Source of the DNA: CBDFLD01 sp965249005
Lineage (GTDB): Bacteria > Acidobacteriota > UBA6911
Direction of reading: 5' to 3'
NCBI GenBank assembly: GCA_965249005.1
Contig: CBDFLD010000004.1
Location: 59,875 to 123,874, forward strand
DNA length: 64,000 nt
This document shows positions 27,066 to 36,639 of the stretch, one piece after another. The notes below the pieces were generated by a model, which was given only the letters and a program-made list of their open reading frames with translations, ran no database searches and had not been told where the DNA came from. How positions within the stretch are numbered: the first letter of the stretch is position 1; each line of letters starts with the position of its first letter. A program made the translations under genes and the position numbers.

Positions 27066-27768
27066 TTAGTCCAGAATTTTCTCAATCTGATAGTCTTTGG
27101 ATTCTCGAGCGAGCGTATAAACAATAAGCTCGCCGATCAGGCCGATTGCGATCGTTTGCACACCGGCTACCAGCAACATCACCCCGAGAATCAACAGGGG
27201 CCGATCAGCCAATGTCTGATTGTAGAGGAGTTTGAGCACCGTCATATGGGTGCAGATCACGAATCCCGTGGTCGAAAGAATCGCGCCCACGGTGGCGAAG
27301 AACCTCAACGGCTTCTTTGTAAACTTCATCAAAAAGAAGAGCGTGAAGGTGTCCAGTAAACGTCTCAGATAAATTCGCAGGCTGTAGACCCGGGTTTTCG
27401 TATCCTGGGGATGTTGCTCGGCGTCGATCTCTCGAACTCGAAATCCATTTTTGTTTGCCAGTGCCGGAATGAAGCGGTGGAGGTCGGCGTAGAGAGCCAG
27501 AGATTGCGCCACATCGCGGCGCATCGCCCGAAACCCGCAAGAAACATCTTGCAGTCTCATACCGGCAAGCTGGGATGCGATCCAATGGAAAACCTGCGAT
27601 TGAAGTCGGTTGAAGTTGCGATCTCGGCGAGGATACCGCCGTGTAATCACAAGGTCGGCATTTCCTTCCAACAGCGCCTCGTAGACACGGTGAAAGGCAT
27701 CCGGGTGCACCTGAAAGTATGCAGAGAGAGTGAATACGAAGTGTCCACGGGCACGCGCGAAGGCGGCA
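27066..27768 (-). pseudogene. GT2 (dolichol-phosphate-mannose synthase-like), N-terminus removed at IS edge
   Basis: Begins at the edge of element A copy 3 in mid-domain: DAAFARARGHFVFTLSAYFQ, where the family has a D-x-D metal site but this copy shows SAYFQ. It continues VHPDAFHRVYEALLEGNADL and SQVFHWIASQLAGMRLQDVS, then CGFRAMRRDVAQSL (conserved in DPM1/GtrB-like enzymes). Two C-terminal transmembrane helices follow (about 27120-27290). The first 80-90 residues are missing and do not lie on the other side of the element. The frame ends in basic residues. It would have transferred a sugar to polyprenyl phosphate or to the growing glycan; not functional as it stands. Confidence 0.8.
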
Positions 27769-27891
27769 TCTAGTCCTTAGTCCAGCGTGATTTTTTGCAT
27801 GAGGAGGAAGAAAAGCCCTGGAACGTGCGCCGTTACGGGATAAAATGCGTTTGATATATTTACAAGACATCCCGAAAGGAGCACATTCCAG

Positions 27892-28856
27892 GTGAATAAA
27901 AGAAACCACAGAATCCTCCTCCGAGACAAGCAAAATCTTACACGCCGGTTGGAAAGAAATCAGTTTGAGGACCGGTCCGATCCTATGTTCAAGGACTCCA
28001 ACACCTACTACGAGATCGCCGAGAGAACGCGCGCCATCGGATCTGGTGGTATCGGAGCCATTCACAAGCTCGTGTGTAAGCTTGGATTGGACAAAGATAT
28101 CAACAGAAACATCGTTTTGCTCAAGTACCACTTTCCTTACTGGGAATCCGATCATGTACTGAACATCGCATACAACGTCTTGTCGGGTGGAACCTGTCTC
28201 GAAGATATCGAGCGGTTGCGCCAGGATGAGACCTACATGAACGGACTGGGAGCCGAGAGGATTCCGGATCCCACGACGGCTGGAGATTTCCTCCGTCGTT
28301 TCGATGAGGATTGGATCTTCGGACTTCAGGAAACCATCAATGAAACCCGAACCAAGGTGTGGAAGTTGCAGGATGCTTCCTTCCGGAAGGAGGCCATCAT
28401 CGACGTGGACGGGACCGTCGCCGGAACCTTGGGGGAATGCAAGGAAGGAATGGACATTGCCTACAACGGGATCTGGGGTTACGCACCGTTGATCGTGACC
28501 TTGGCCAATACGAATGAGGTCCTCTATCTGATGAATCGGCCGGGCAACCGTCCCTCTTCCGACGGAGCGGCCGAGTGGATGGACCGGGCAATCGATCTGG
28601 TGTCGTCGGTGTTTACGAAGGTCTGGCTTCGGGGCGACACGGATTTCTCGCTGACGAGAAACTTCGATCGCTGGGACGAGCGGGTTGGTTTTGTCTTTGG
28701 TTATGACGCCAAGCCGAACCTGGTCGGGATGGCCGATGCCCTGCCGGAGAGACAATGGAAACCGCTCGATCGGCCTCCTCGTTATGAGGTCAAGAGCGAA
28801 GAACGGCGCCGTCCGGAAAACGTCAAAGAACAAGTAATCAAGGAGAGAGAATTCAA
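27892..28856 (+). pseudogene. Element A transposase, 5' part (copy 3)
   Basis: The first 321 or so codons match copies 1, 2 and 4, except for one base at 28770 (Glu to Asp in WKPLxRPPRY). The frame is cut after REF, and the next residues up to the stop at 28878 belong to the nested element. The remainder is at 30518-31063. Confidence 0.92.
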
Positions 28857-30517
28857 CCCGGATTTCCAATTTGAATGAAATATAGCAACCTTTCAGCCGC
28901 CTTCGGCATCCCTATTTATAAGCGTCGGAGAATGATAAGGACACATTGGAGGGCAACACCCGATGGGTGAAAAAGAACGAAAGGGGTTTCAACTCAGCTT
29001 TAACGGATTACTCAAAGTTGATTTTCAGGGATCGCGAGTCACCTCCGAGGGTGGCCTGATTCTGGTCCGCGAGTTGGACGAACGGCTGGGGATGGGACGA
29101 CTCATAGACGAGCATCTCAACGACACGCGGCAAGGCTTGAACAAACAGTTCCCGCTCGTCGATCTGCTGCGGCAATCGGTCTATAGTCGCCTGGCAGGCT
29201 ACGAAGACCTTAACGATGCCGCGCGGGTCTCAGTTGATCCGACCTTTCGCTTGATCGGCTCGAAGAAAAACTGGGATCGCGGTGCGGCGCTGACCTCGAC
29301 GTTACACTGGTTCGAGACGGAGCTGCTGACGCGAGAAGAGAATCTGATCGGGCTGATGGCTCTGAACCGAGAGACACTCGCACAGGCCGAGGCTCTGGAC
29401 AAGTCTGATCGCGTAGTGTTGGATATGGACTCAAGCGAGAGTCCGGTGCATGGTCAGCAGGAAGGCAGCGCCTACAATGGCCACTTCGAGTCCGTGTGTT
29501 ACCATCCGCTGTTTCTGTTCAATAGTCACGGGGACTGTCTGGCGGCCAAGCTGCGGCCGGGTAACGTGCATAGCGCCGAGGACTGGGACGAGCTTCTGTT
29601 GCCGGAGATCGATTTTCAACAGGAGCAAGGCAAAGAGATCGTCTTTCGAGCAGACGCCGCCTTCGCCAAGCCAGAGGTTTACGAGACCCTGGAAGAGCGC
29701 GGCGTTCAGTATGCCATACGCATCCCGTCCAACAAGAGCCTGGAGTGGGAGATTGCCGACATCCTGTTTCGTCCTCCAGGTCGGCCCAGCCGCAAGCCAC
29801 TGGTGCGCTACAAGAGCTTCCGCTATCAGGCCGAAAGCTGGTCGAGGCCGCGACGGATCGTCGCCAAGGTCGAGCATCACCAGGGCGAGTTGTTCCCGCG
29901 GGTCGGGTTCATTGTCACGAACATGAGCTTGCCGAGCCGCTCGGTGGTGAGGTTCTACAACAAGCGCGGCACGGCGGAGCAATGGATCAAAGAAGGCAAG
30001 CAGGCGACGCATTGGACGCGGCTGTCCTGCCATCGCTTCCGTGCGAATGAAGTGCGCCTGCAGTTGAGCGTGCTCGCCTACAACCTAGGCAACCTATGGC
30101 GGCGACTCGGGCTACCACCCCGGATCAAGAGCTGGTCGCTCACGAGCTTGCAGCACCGGTTGATGAAGACTGGCGGAAGGCTGGTCAAGCACGCGCGGTA
30201 CTACTGGTTGCTCTTGGCCGAGGGGCATCTGGACCGTCGGTTGTTTGGTGAAATGCTCAGGCGGATCTGGGCCTTGCCGCTGCCAAGCGGTTAGCCGCCC
30301 GGCTTGCAAGTCCGGAATTGGAATGCCATGGAAGGAGTGTGGCGATGTGTCTGGAAAATCGCCCACGCAGGAGTGAGAAGGTCTACTACCACGGCGACAA
30401 CGGGTCATTGGGATGCGTTGACTGGATCCATGGTTGGTCTGAGGCCGGGATTTTCTTGCTCCCATGGTGGCTCGAGACTATTATGTTGGGAACCGAGATC
30501 CAAATTGGAAATTCCGG
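28857..30517 (+). mobile_element. IS1380-family element B (1661 bp), nested in element A copy 3
   Basis: The inverted repeats read CCCGGATTTCCAATTTG on the left and, in reverse complement, CCGGAATTTCCAATTTG on the right. A perfect TTCAA duplication flanks it (28852-28856 and 30518-30522). It encodes a transposase of a different IS1380 subgroup from its host element. Confidence 0.92.
28963..30294 (+). CDS. IS1380-family transposase (element B)
   Basis: 443 residues beginning MGEKERKGFQLSFNGLLKVD. The N-terminal FQGSRVTSEGGLILVRELDE is followed by the DDE core: VVLDMDSSESPVHGQQEGSA with YNGHFE, then EIVFRADAAFAKPEVYETLE, and FYNKRGTAEQWIKEGKQA carrying the catalytic Glu. LTSLQHRLMKTGGRLVKHAR closes the protein. 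Motifs and length fit the classical IS1380 subgroup. A ribosome-binding-like GGAGGG lies about 10 bases before the ATG. Intact. Confidence 0.92.
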   Translation: MGEKERKGFQLSFNGLLKVDFQGSRVTSEGGLILVRELDERLGMGRLIDEHLNDTRQGLNKQFPLVDLLRQSVYSRLAGYEDLNDAARVSVDPTFRLIGSKKNWDRGAALTSTLHWFETELLTREENLIGLMALNRETLAQAEALDKSDRVVLDMDSSESPVHGQQEGSAYNGHFESVCYHPLFLFNSHGDCLAAKLRPGNVHSAEDWDELLLPEIDFQQEQGKEIVFRADAAFAKPEVYETLEERGVQYAIRIPSNKSLEWEIADILFRPPGRPSRKPLVRYKSFRYQAESWSRPRRIVAKVEHHQGELFPRVGFIVTNMSLPSRSVVRFYNKRGTAEQWIKEGKQATHWTRLSCHRFRANEVRLQLSVLAYNLGNLWRRLGLPPRIKSWSLTSLQHRLMKTGGRLVKHARYYWLLLAEGHLDRRLFGEMLRRIWALPLPSG

Positions 30518-31063
30518 TTCAAGAACATCCGCCTGCAGAGCGAGCAGGTCGCCGAGTTTGACTATCGTCCCGGACACTGTAAGAAAACCTATCGCATGGT
30601 TGTGGTTCGGAAGAACCTCACGATCGAAAAGGGGGAGCACCGGCTGTTTGATGAGGTCCGGTACTTCTTCTACATCACCAACGATCGGGAGATGACGATG
30701 GGAGAAGTGGTCCTTTTTGCCAACGATCGCTGCAACCAGGAAAACGTCATCGGTCAGCTCAAGAGTGGAGTGAACGCCTTGAGGATGCCTTCGGACAGTC
30801 TGGTATCGAACTGGGCCTACATGGTCATCGCATCGCTGGCGTGGAATCTGAAGGCCTGGTATGGCCTGGTGACGCAGGCGCCGACAGTACGTCGTGATAT
30901 CTTGAGGATGGAGTTCAAACGCTTCCTGGTGAACTTTGTGCAAATACCCTGTCAGATTGTAAGAACCGGTCGTCGCCTCGTTTACAGGATATTGGCCTAT
31001 AGCAAGCATCTCGAAACCTTTTTGGCGACGTTCGACTATATCAGGCAACTCAGGTTTACTTGA
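30518..31063 (+). pseudogene. Element A transposase, 3' part (copy 3)
   Basis: Codons from KNIRLQSEQVAEFDYRPG to the C-terminus RQLRFT, matching the other copies, with the catalytic-Glu segment NQENVIGQLKSG. It lacks its own start and cannot act alone. Confidence 0.92.
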
Positions 31064-31292
31064 AGGCGCCTCGCCGGCGGGTGAGCCCGTACCCCCGGCG
31101 GAGCAAGAGTGGCGGGCGAAAGGAAGGGCATAACAGAGACAAACAAGATCAAGTGATCCAGACAACCAATGGAAGGTTTGTCTCTTGTGTTTCTCTTTGC
31201 TTTCCCTGTTACGCACAAGGAGCTGAAATCCACGAGATATTCGGAAAAGGCAAACGATTTTCCGAGCGAGCTCATACCTCGCTTATTTTGGG

Positions 31293-32750
31293 ACTAGTAC
31301 TACGCCGAATAAGGCACCTCTGCCCATGTCTCTTCTTGCGCTTGGGGCAGTCTTGGAAGGACGACACGAATACGAAATCGTGGACGGGAATTTACTTACC
31401 AATCCCGATCAAGACTTGCTCAACATAATAGGGACAACTAAGCCTTCGGCGCTGGGTCTCACAGTGATGCCGGGTCCACAACTGAATCAAGCAGTGCCCT
31501 TGACAAGGCGGATCAAGCAAAAGTTTCCGGATCTACCTGTAATTTGGGGCGGATATTTTCCTACGCAGCACAGCGACGTAGTCTTACAATCAGGCTACGT
31601 AGATTACGTCGTCCACGGTCAAGGTGAATTAGCCTTGTTGGATTTGTTGGAGATGTTAAAAAAAGGAGGGGACCGCACCCGCATTGGTGGAATCTCCTAT
31701 CGGGAGGCCGGTAATATTAAGAACAATCCTTCACGGCTGCTCCGCCCGATTGAAGAGTTTTCGGCGTTTCCCTATCACCGAGTTAACATGGACAACTACA
31801 TTCGGAACAATTATGTGGGAACCCGTACTACTGATCACCACTCGAGCTTTGGTTGTCCTTTTGACTGTAACTTTTGTGCAATTGTCAGTATGAGCAATCG
31901 TCACTGGTTTCCAGAATCGCCAGAACGGACGGCGGCAACCTTCAAGTTGCTCCGGAACGAATATGGCGTAAACGCGATTTTGTTTCATGATATGGATTTT
32001 TTCATATCAGAAGCGCGGGTGGCGGAATTTTGTGAACGAATAAAGAACTATGGGATGAATTGGTGGGCGTTGGGACGTGTGGATGAATTGCATTCGTATA
32101 CCACCTCGACCTGGCAGCTGATGAAGCAGAGTGGATTGAAAATGATATTTTGCGGTGCTGAAAGTGGCTCCGATGAAATGCTGGTGCGGATGAACAAAGG
32201 TGGCAAGGCTTCCACCCAGATGAGTTTGGAGTTAGCCGTAAAAATGAAATCATATGGAATTGTCCCAGAATACTCCTTTGTACTGGGCAATCCGCCCGAT
32301 CCAGAGTCGGATGTTGAAATTACCATCGATTTCATCCGAAAACTCAAGGCGCTCAATCCGGCGACGGAAATTATTCTTTACGCTTATACCCCCGTTCCTC
32401 TAGACACCAGCGGTGGAGATTTGTATGAACGGGCAAGGGCAGCTGGTTTCACCTTCCCGACAACGCTGGACGAGTGGGTGGAGGACATATGGCATACATT
32501 TGCGCTCCGGAGAGAACCGCACACCCCTTGGTGCGACAAGAAGATTTATCAGAAAATTCGCAGCTTTGAGCGGGTGGTGAATGCCTACTACCCTACTACC
32601 ACTGACGTGAAAGTAACAGGATTCCGGAAGGCTATTTTGAAGGCCTTCTCTGGTTGGCGATACCATCTGCGTTTTTACGATTGTCCGATTGAACTGCAGT
32701 TGTTGCAAAAACTATTCTCCTATCAAAGGCCGGAGACGACCGGGTTTTGA
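31293..32750 (+). pseudogene. B12-binding-type radical SAM protein, N-terminus missing
   Basis: The open frame enters directly from the IS edge (TPNKAPLPMSLLALGAVLEG), so the first 15-20 residues of the B12-binding domain are lost; the ATG at 31326 is internal. GGYFPTQHSDVVLQSG and VHGQGELALLDLLEM belong to the B12 domain. The radical SAM cluster motif is CPFDCNFC within SSFGCPFDCNFCAIVS, and IFCGAESGSDEMLVRMNKGG follows. It is similar along its length to the intact enzyme at 1020-2426. It may still be translated from the internal ATG, but loses the first strand of the Rossmann fold. Confidence 0.82.
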
Positions 32751-32765
32751 CCGACTGTTTGTTCG

Positions 32766-33217
32766 GTGAACGTCCTTATGTTCCTACCGGTTGAAATTGC
32801 AAAGCGGCAGCTCGGGGTTCTGACCCATCGTATCCATTCCCTCCCAATACTGGTTCTGATGCCTCACAGTCGGTGCAACTGTCGCTGTGTAATGTGTGAT
32901 ATCTGGCTGGCTAACCAGCAGAAACAGGAGATTTCGGCGGACGCACTGGGGAAACATCTGGGAGCATTGAGGAAATTCAATGTTCAGCAGGTTGTGCTCT
33001 CCGGTGGCGAAGCATTGATGCATTCGAATCTTTGGGCACTTTGTAAGTCCTTGAAGGATTTGCGAATAACACTTACGTTACTCTCCACTGGGGTGCTCCT
33101 TGAACGGCACGCAGACGCAGTTACTCGCTGGTGCGACGAGGTGATCGTCTCGCTGGACGGCAGCCGGGATACCCACAACAAGATTCGAGATGTTCCTCGG
33201 GCATACGAGCGTCTAGT
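32766..33217 (+). pseudogene. Radical SAM/SPASM protein, N-terminal part (cut by IS1380-A copy 4)
   Basis: Starts at a GTG 15 bases after the previous gene. It carries the cluster motif C-x3-C-x2-C (Cys37, Cys41, Cys44 in CNCRCVMCDIW), VVLSGGEALMHSNLW (SAM-binding GGE) and VIVSLDGSRDTHNKIRDV. It breaks after AYERLV at the IS edge. Together with 35076-35676 it forms a 350-residue enzyme. Confidence 0.88.
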
Positions 33218-35069
33218 CCCAAAATAAGCGAGGTATGAGCTCGCTCGGAAAATCGTTTGCCTTTTCCGAATATCTCGTGGATTTCAGCTCCTTGTGCGTA
33301 ACAGGGAAAGCAAAGAGAAACACAAGAGACAAACCTTCCATTGGTTGTCTGGATCACTTGATCTTGTTTGTCTCTGTTATGCCCTTCCTTTCGCCCGCCA
33401 CTCTTGCTCCGCCGGGGGTACGGGCTCACCCGCCGGCGAGGCGCCTTCAAGTAAACCTGAGTTGCCTGATATAGTCGAACGTCGCCAAAAAGGTTTCGAG
33501 ATGCTTGCTATAGGCCAATATCCTGTAAACGAGGCGACGACCGGTTCTTACAATCTGACAGGGTATTTGCACAAAGTTCACCAGGAAGCGTTTGAACTCC
33601 ATCCTCAAGATATCACGACGTACTGTCGGCGCCTGCGTCACCAGGCCATACCAGGCCTTCAGATTCCACGCCAGCGATGCGATGACCATGTAGGCCCAGT
33701 TCGATACCAGACTGTCCGAAGGCATCCTCAAGGCGTTCACTCCACTCTTGAGCTGACCGATGACGTTTTCCTGGTTGCAGCGATCGTTGGCAAAAAGGAC
33801 CACTTCTCCCATCGTCATCTCCCGATCGTTGGTGATGTAGAAGAAGTACCGGACCTCATCAAACAGCCGGTGCTCCCCCTTTTCGATCGTGAGGTTCTTC
33901 CGAACCACAACCATGCGATAGGTTTTCTTACAGTGTCCGGGACGATAGTCAAACTCGGCGACCTGCTCGCTCTGCAGGCGGATGTTCTTGAATTCTCTCT
34001 CCTTGATTACTTGTTCTTTGACGTTTTCCGGACGGCGCCGTTCTTCGCTCTTGACCTCATAACGAGGAGGCCGCTCGAGCGGTTTCCATTGTCTCTCCGG
34101 CAGGGCATCGGCCATCCCGACCAGGTTCGGCTTGGCGTCATAACCAAAGACAAAACCAACCCGCTCGTCCCAGCGATCGAAGTTTCTCGTCAGCGAGAAA
34201 TCCGTGTCGCCCCGAAGCCAGACCTTCGTAAACACCGACGACACCAGATCGATTGCCCGGTCCATCCACTCGGCCGCTCCGTCGGAAGAGGGACGGTTGC
34301 CCGGCCGATTCATCAGATAGAGGACCTCATTCGTATTGGCCAAGGTCACGATCAACGGTGCGTAACCCCAGATCCCGTTGTAGGCAATGTCCATTCCTTC
34401 CTTGCATTCCCCCAAGGTTCCGGCGACGGTCCCGTCCACGTCGATGATGGCCTCCTTCCGGAAGGAAGCATCCTGCAACTTCCACACCTTGGTTCGGGTT
34501 TCATTGATGGTTTCCTGAAGTCCGAAGATCCAATCCTCATCGAAACGACGGAGGAAATCTCCAGCCGTCGTGGGATCCGGAATCCTCTCGGCTCCCAGTC
34601 CGTTCATGTAGGTCTCATCCTGGCGCAACCGCTCGATATCTTCGAGACAGGTTCCACCCGACAAGACGTTGTATGCGATGTTCAGTACATGATCGGATTC
34701 CCAGTAAGGAAAGTGGTACTTGAGCAAAACGATGTTTCTGTTGATATCTTTGTCCAATCCAAGCTTACACACGAGCTTGTGAATGGCTCCGATACCACCA
34801 GATCCGATGGCGCGCGTTCTCTCGGCGATCTCGTAGTAGGTGTTGGAGTCCTTGAACATAGGATCGGACCGGTCCTCAAACTGATTTCTTTCCAACCGGC
34901 GTGTAAGATTTTGCTTGTCTCGGAGGAGGATTCTGTGGTTTCTTTTATTCACCTGGAATGTGCTCCTTTCGGGATGTCTTGTAAATATATCAAACGCATT
35001 TTATCCCGTAACGGCGCACGTTCCAGGGCTTTTCTTCCTCCTCATGCAAAAAATCACGCTGGACTAAGG
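33218..35069 (-). mobile_element. IS1380-family element A, copy 4 (1852 bp, inverted)
   Basis: The same element in reverse orientation, with a perfect 6-bp duplication TCTAGT at 33212-33217 and 35070-35075. Excision joins RAYERLV to DGVRALKSLNSS in frame. Being inverted relative to copies 1-3, it gives a substrate for inversions by homologous recombination. Confidence 0.93.
33447..34952 (-). CDS. IS1380-family transposase (element A, copy 4)
   Basis: 501 residues with the same translation as copies 1 and 2. The catalytic-core segments are complete and the copy is flanked by a perfect target duplication. Confidence 0.93.
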   Translation of the reverse strand: MNKRNHRILLRDKQNLTRRLERNQFEDRSDPMFKDSNTYYEIAERTRAIGSGGIGAIHKLVCKLGLDKDINRNIVLLKYHFPYWESDHVLNIAYNVLSGGTCLEDIERLRQDETYMNGLGAERIPDPTTAGDFLRRFDEDWIFGLQETINETRTKVWKLQDASFRKEAIIDVDGTVAGTLGECKEGMDIAYNGIWGYAPLIVTLANTNEVLYLMNRPGNRPSSDGAAEWMDRAIDLVSSVFTKVWLRGDTDFSLTRNFDRWDERVGFVFGYDAKPNLVGMADALPERQWKPLERPPRYEVKSEERRRPENVKEQVIKEREFKNIRLQSEQVAEFDYRPGHCKKTYRMVVVRKNLTIEKGEHRLFDEVRYFFYITNDREMTMGEVVLFANDRCNQENVIGQLKSGVNALRMPSDSLVSNWAYMVIASLAWNLKAWYGLVTQAPTVRRDILRMEFKRFLVNFVQIPCQIVRTGRRLVYRILAYSKHLETFLATFDYIRQLRFT

Positions 35070-35075
35070 TCTAGT

Positions 35076-35676
35076 CGACGGTGTGAGGGCGTTGAAATCA
35101 CTCAATTCGAGCCTTCGAGTGAAAGCGCGATGCGTGATACAACATGGTAATTTCTTTGATCTTCCTAATATTATTGAAGCTGCGCACGAAATGGGTGTGG
35201 ACCGTCTTTCCTTTCTGGCAGTGGATGTATCCACCACGGCTTTCAATCGACCAGCGCCCTGGGATCAGGAACGCATTGCGCGAGTTGCTCTAAGCCAAAG
35301 GGAAATCTCAGAATTCGAGGATATCTTGGAAAGCACTATTTCTCTATATGCTGCCGATTTTGGGAACGGCTTCATAGCAGAATCACCAGAGAAATTGCGT
35401 CTGCTACCTCGATACTTTGCTGCACTCAATGGGGATGCGGAGTTCCCCGAAACGTTTTGTAACGCACCATGGGTGTCCACTGTCATCGAGGCGAGCGGCA
35501 CCGTTCGGCCGTGCTTTTTCCATAGCTCCCTGGGAAATATTTACGATAAACCCTTGAAAGAAATCCTCAATTCAGAACAAGCGATCGACTTCCGACGCTC
35601 TTTGGACGTAAAAACGAATCCCATCTGCCGGAAATGCACCTGTTCGCTCAATCTGAAGCGCACGCGACTGCTATAG
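35076..35676 (+). pseudogene. Radical SAM/SPASM protein, C-terminal part
   Basis: Continues the radical SAM barrel (SLRVKARCVIQHGNFFDLPN, MGVDRLSFLAVDVST) and ends with a SPASM-like auxiliary cluster region: FCNAPWVSTVIEASGTVRPC, then GNIYDKPLKEILNS and CRKCTCSLN. The SPASM domain usually binds one or two further [4Fe-4S] clusters in enzymes that modify peptides or sugars. The rebuilt gene is 1053 nt, a multiple of three. The substrate is unknown; the methyltransferase gene follows 46 bp downstream. Confidence 0.87.
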
Positions 35677-35722
35677 ATAGAAGGCGATTGACCGCACATC
35701 TGGGTTTACGTACGCTTTAAGC

Positions 35723-36535
35723 ATGCTAACCCGTGACCCACATCAGGAACTCGTCAACCTGGCCTTTTCGAGGCAATCAGTTAGATATGATGCCTATGAA
35801 GAGGACCATGAAATATTGAAACGGATGCGTAGTCAGGTTCGAGCACACGCGATGCGGTTGTTGAAGAAAGGCGACCATATCCTGGAGCTCAACAGCGGAA
35901 CTGGTCTAGATGCGGTGTTTTTTGCCAGCCATGGATTCAAAGTCCATGCCACCGACTTGTCGGATGGGATGATCTCGCAGCTTCGGCATAAAGTCGAAAA
36001 GTCTAAATTGCAAGATCGAATTACAATACAGCAATGTTCAGTCACAAGTCTGGGAGAGCTTGGACTACATCAATATGACTATGTATTTTCGAATTTTGGT
36101 GGACTGAACTGCATCTCGTCCTTGAGCGTAGTGGCTAGCTCAATGAGGCAATTGCTCAAGCCAGGTGGGTTTGTCACAATGGTAATCATGCCGCCGGTTT
36201 GTCCTTGGGAACTGGTTATGGTTCTCGGAGGCCACATAAAAACAGCGGTTCGTCGGTTGCATAGAAATGGTGTTGTCGCCCATATGGAGGATGTGTATTT
36301 TAGAACGTATTATTTTACCCCAAGGCAGGTGTTACAGACCTTTGGAAATGGTTTCAAAAAGGTCTGTCTTCAAGGCTTGGCATCGCTAGGTCCACCACCA
36401 CATATGGAACGGTTTCCGACACGATATCCTAGATTCTATAGGTTCTTGTGTGCCTTGGACGAGCACGTCGTAGGTTTTCCTCCCTTTAATTCTTGGGCAG
36501 ACCATTTTATTTTAACCTTGCAGTATTGCCGCTGA
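35723..36535 (+). CDS. Class I SAM-dependent methyltransferase
   Basis: 270 residues with a Rossmann-fold methyltransferase core: motif I ILELNSGTGLDAVFFASHG, an acidic residue at the end of strand 2 (HATDLSDGMI), YDYVFSNFGGLNCISSL (motif IV region) and LKPGGFVTMVIM (motif VI). The C-terminal part with YRFLCALDEHVVGFPPF is unusual and may hold the acceptor site. It follows the radical SAM/SPASM gene on the same strand and probably acts in the same pathway, but the acceptor cannot be told. Intact. Confidence 0.83.
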   Translation: MLTRDPHQELVNLAFSRQSVRYDAYEEDHEILKRMRSQVRAHAMRLLKKGDHILELNSGTGLDAVFFASHGFKVHATDLSDGMISQLRHKVEKSKLQDRITIQQCSVTSLGELGLHQYDYVFSNFGGLNCISSLSVVASSMRQLLKPGGFVTMVIMPPVCPWELVMVLGGHIKTAVRRLHRNGVVAHMEDVYFRTYYFTPRQVLQTFGNGFKKVCLQGLASLGPPPHMERFPTRYPRFYRFLCALDEHVVGFPPFNSWADHFILTLQYCR

Positions 36536-36639
36536 ACGGAAATCGACACGTGACCCGTGCCGGCGCGTCGCGAGGCCGGCTTTTGCGACCTTGCCTCACA
36601 AGCATTCGCGTAAACGTTACCGGGTCGAGTGGGTCATAT

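Larger units (their letters stand above)
27775..31292 (+). mobile_element. IS1380-family element A, copy 3, interrupted by another IS
   Basis: Same ends as the other copies; total 3518 bp, of which 1661 bp is a nested element plus a 5-bp duplication, leaving exactly 1852 bp. The flanking hexamers TCTAGT (27769-27774) and ACTAGT (31293-31298) differ. The genes on the two sides run away from each other and both lack their N-termini, which one simple insertion cannot produce. The junction is probably a product of recombination or deletion between copies. Confidence 0.9.

Noticed and set aside
27769..27774. Matching TCTAGT at copy 3 left flank and copy 1 right flank, suggesting these were one original site
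   Set aside because: Joining them would fuse the TPR protein in frame to a GT2, which is biologically unlikely; the element simply prefers TCTAGT-like targets.
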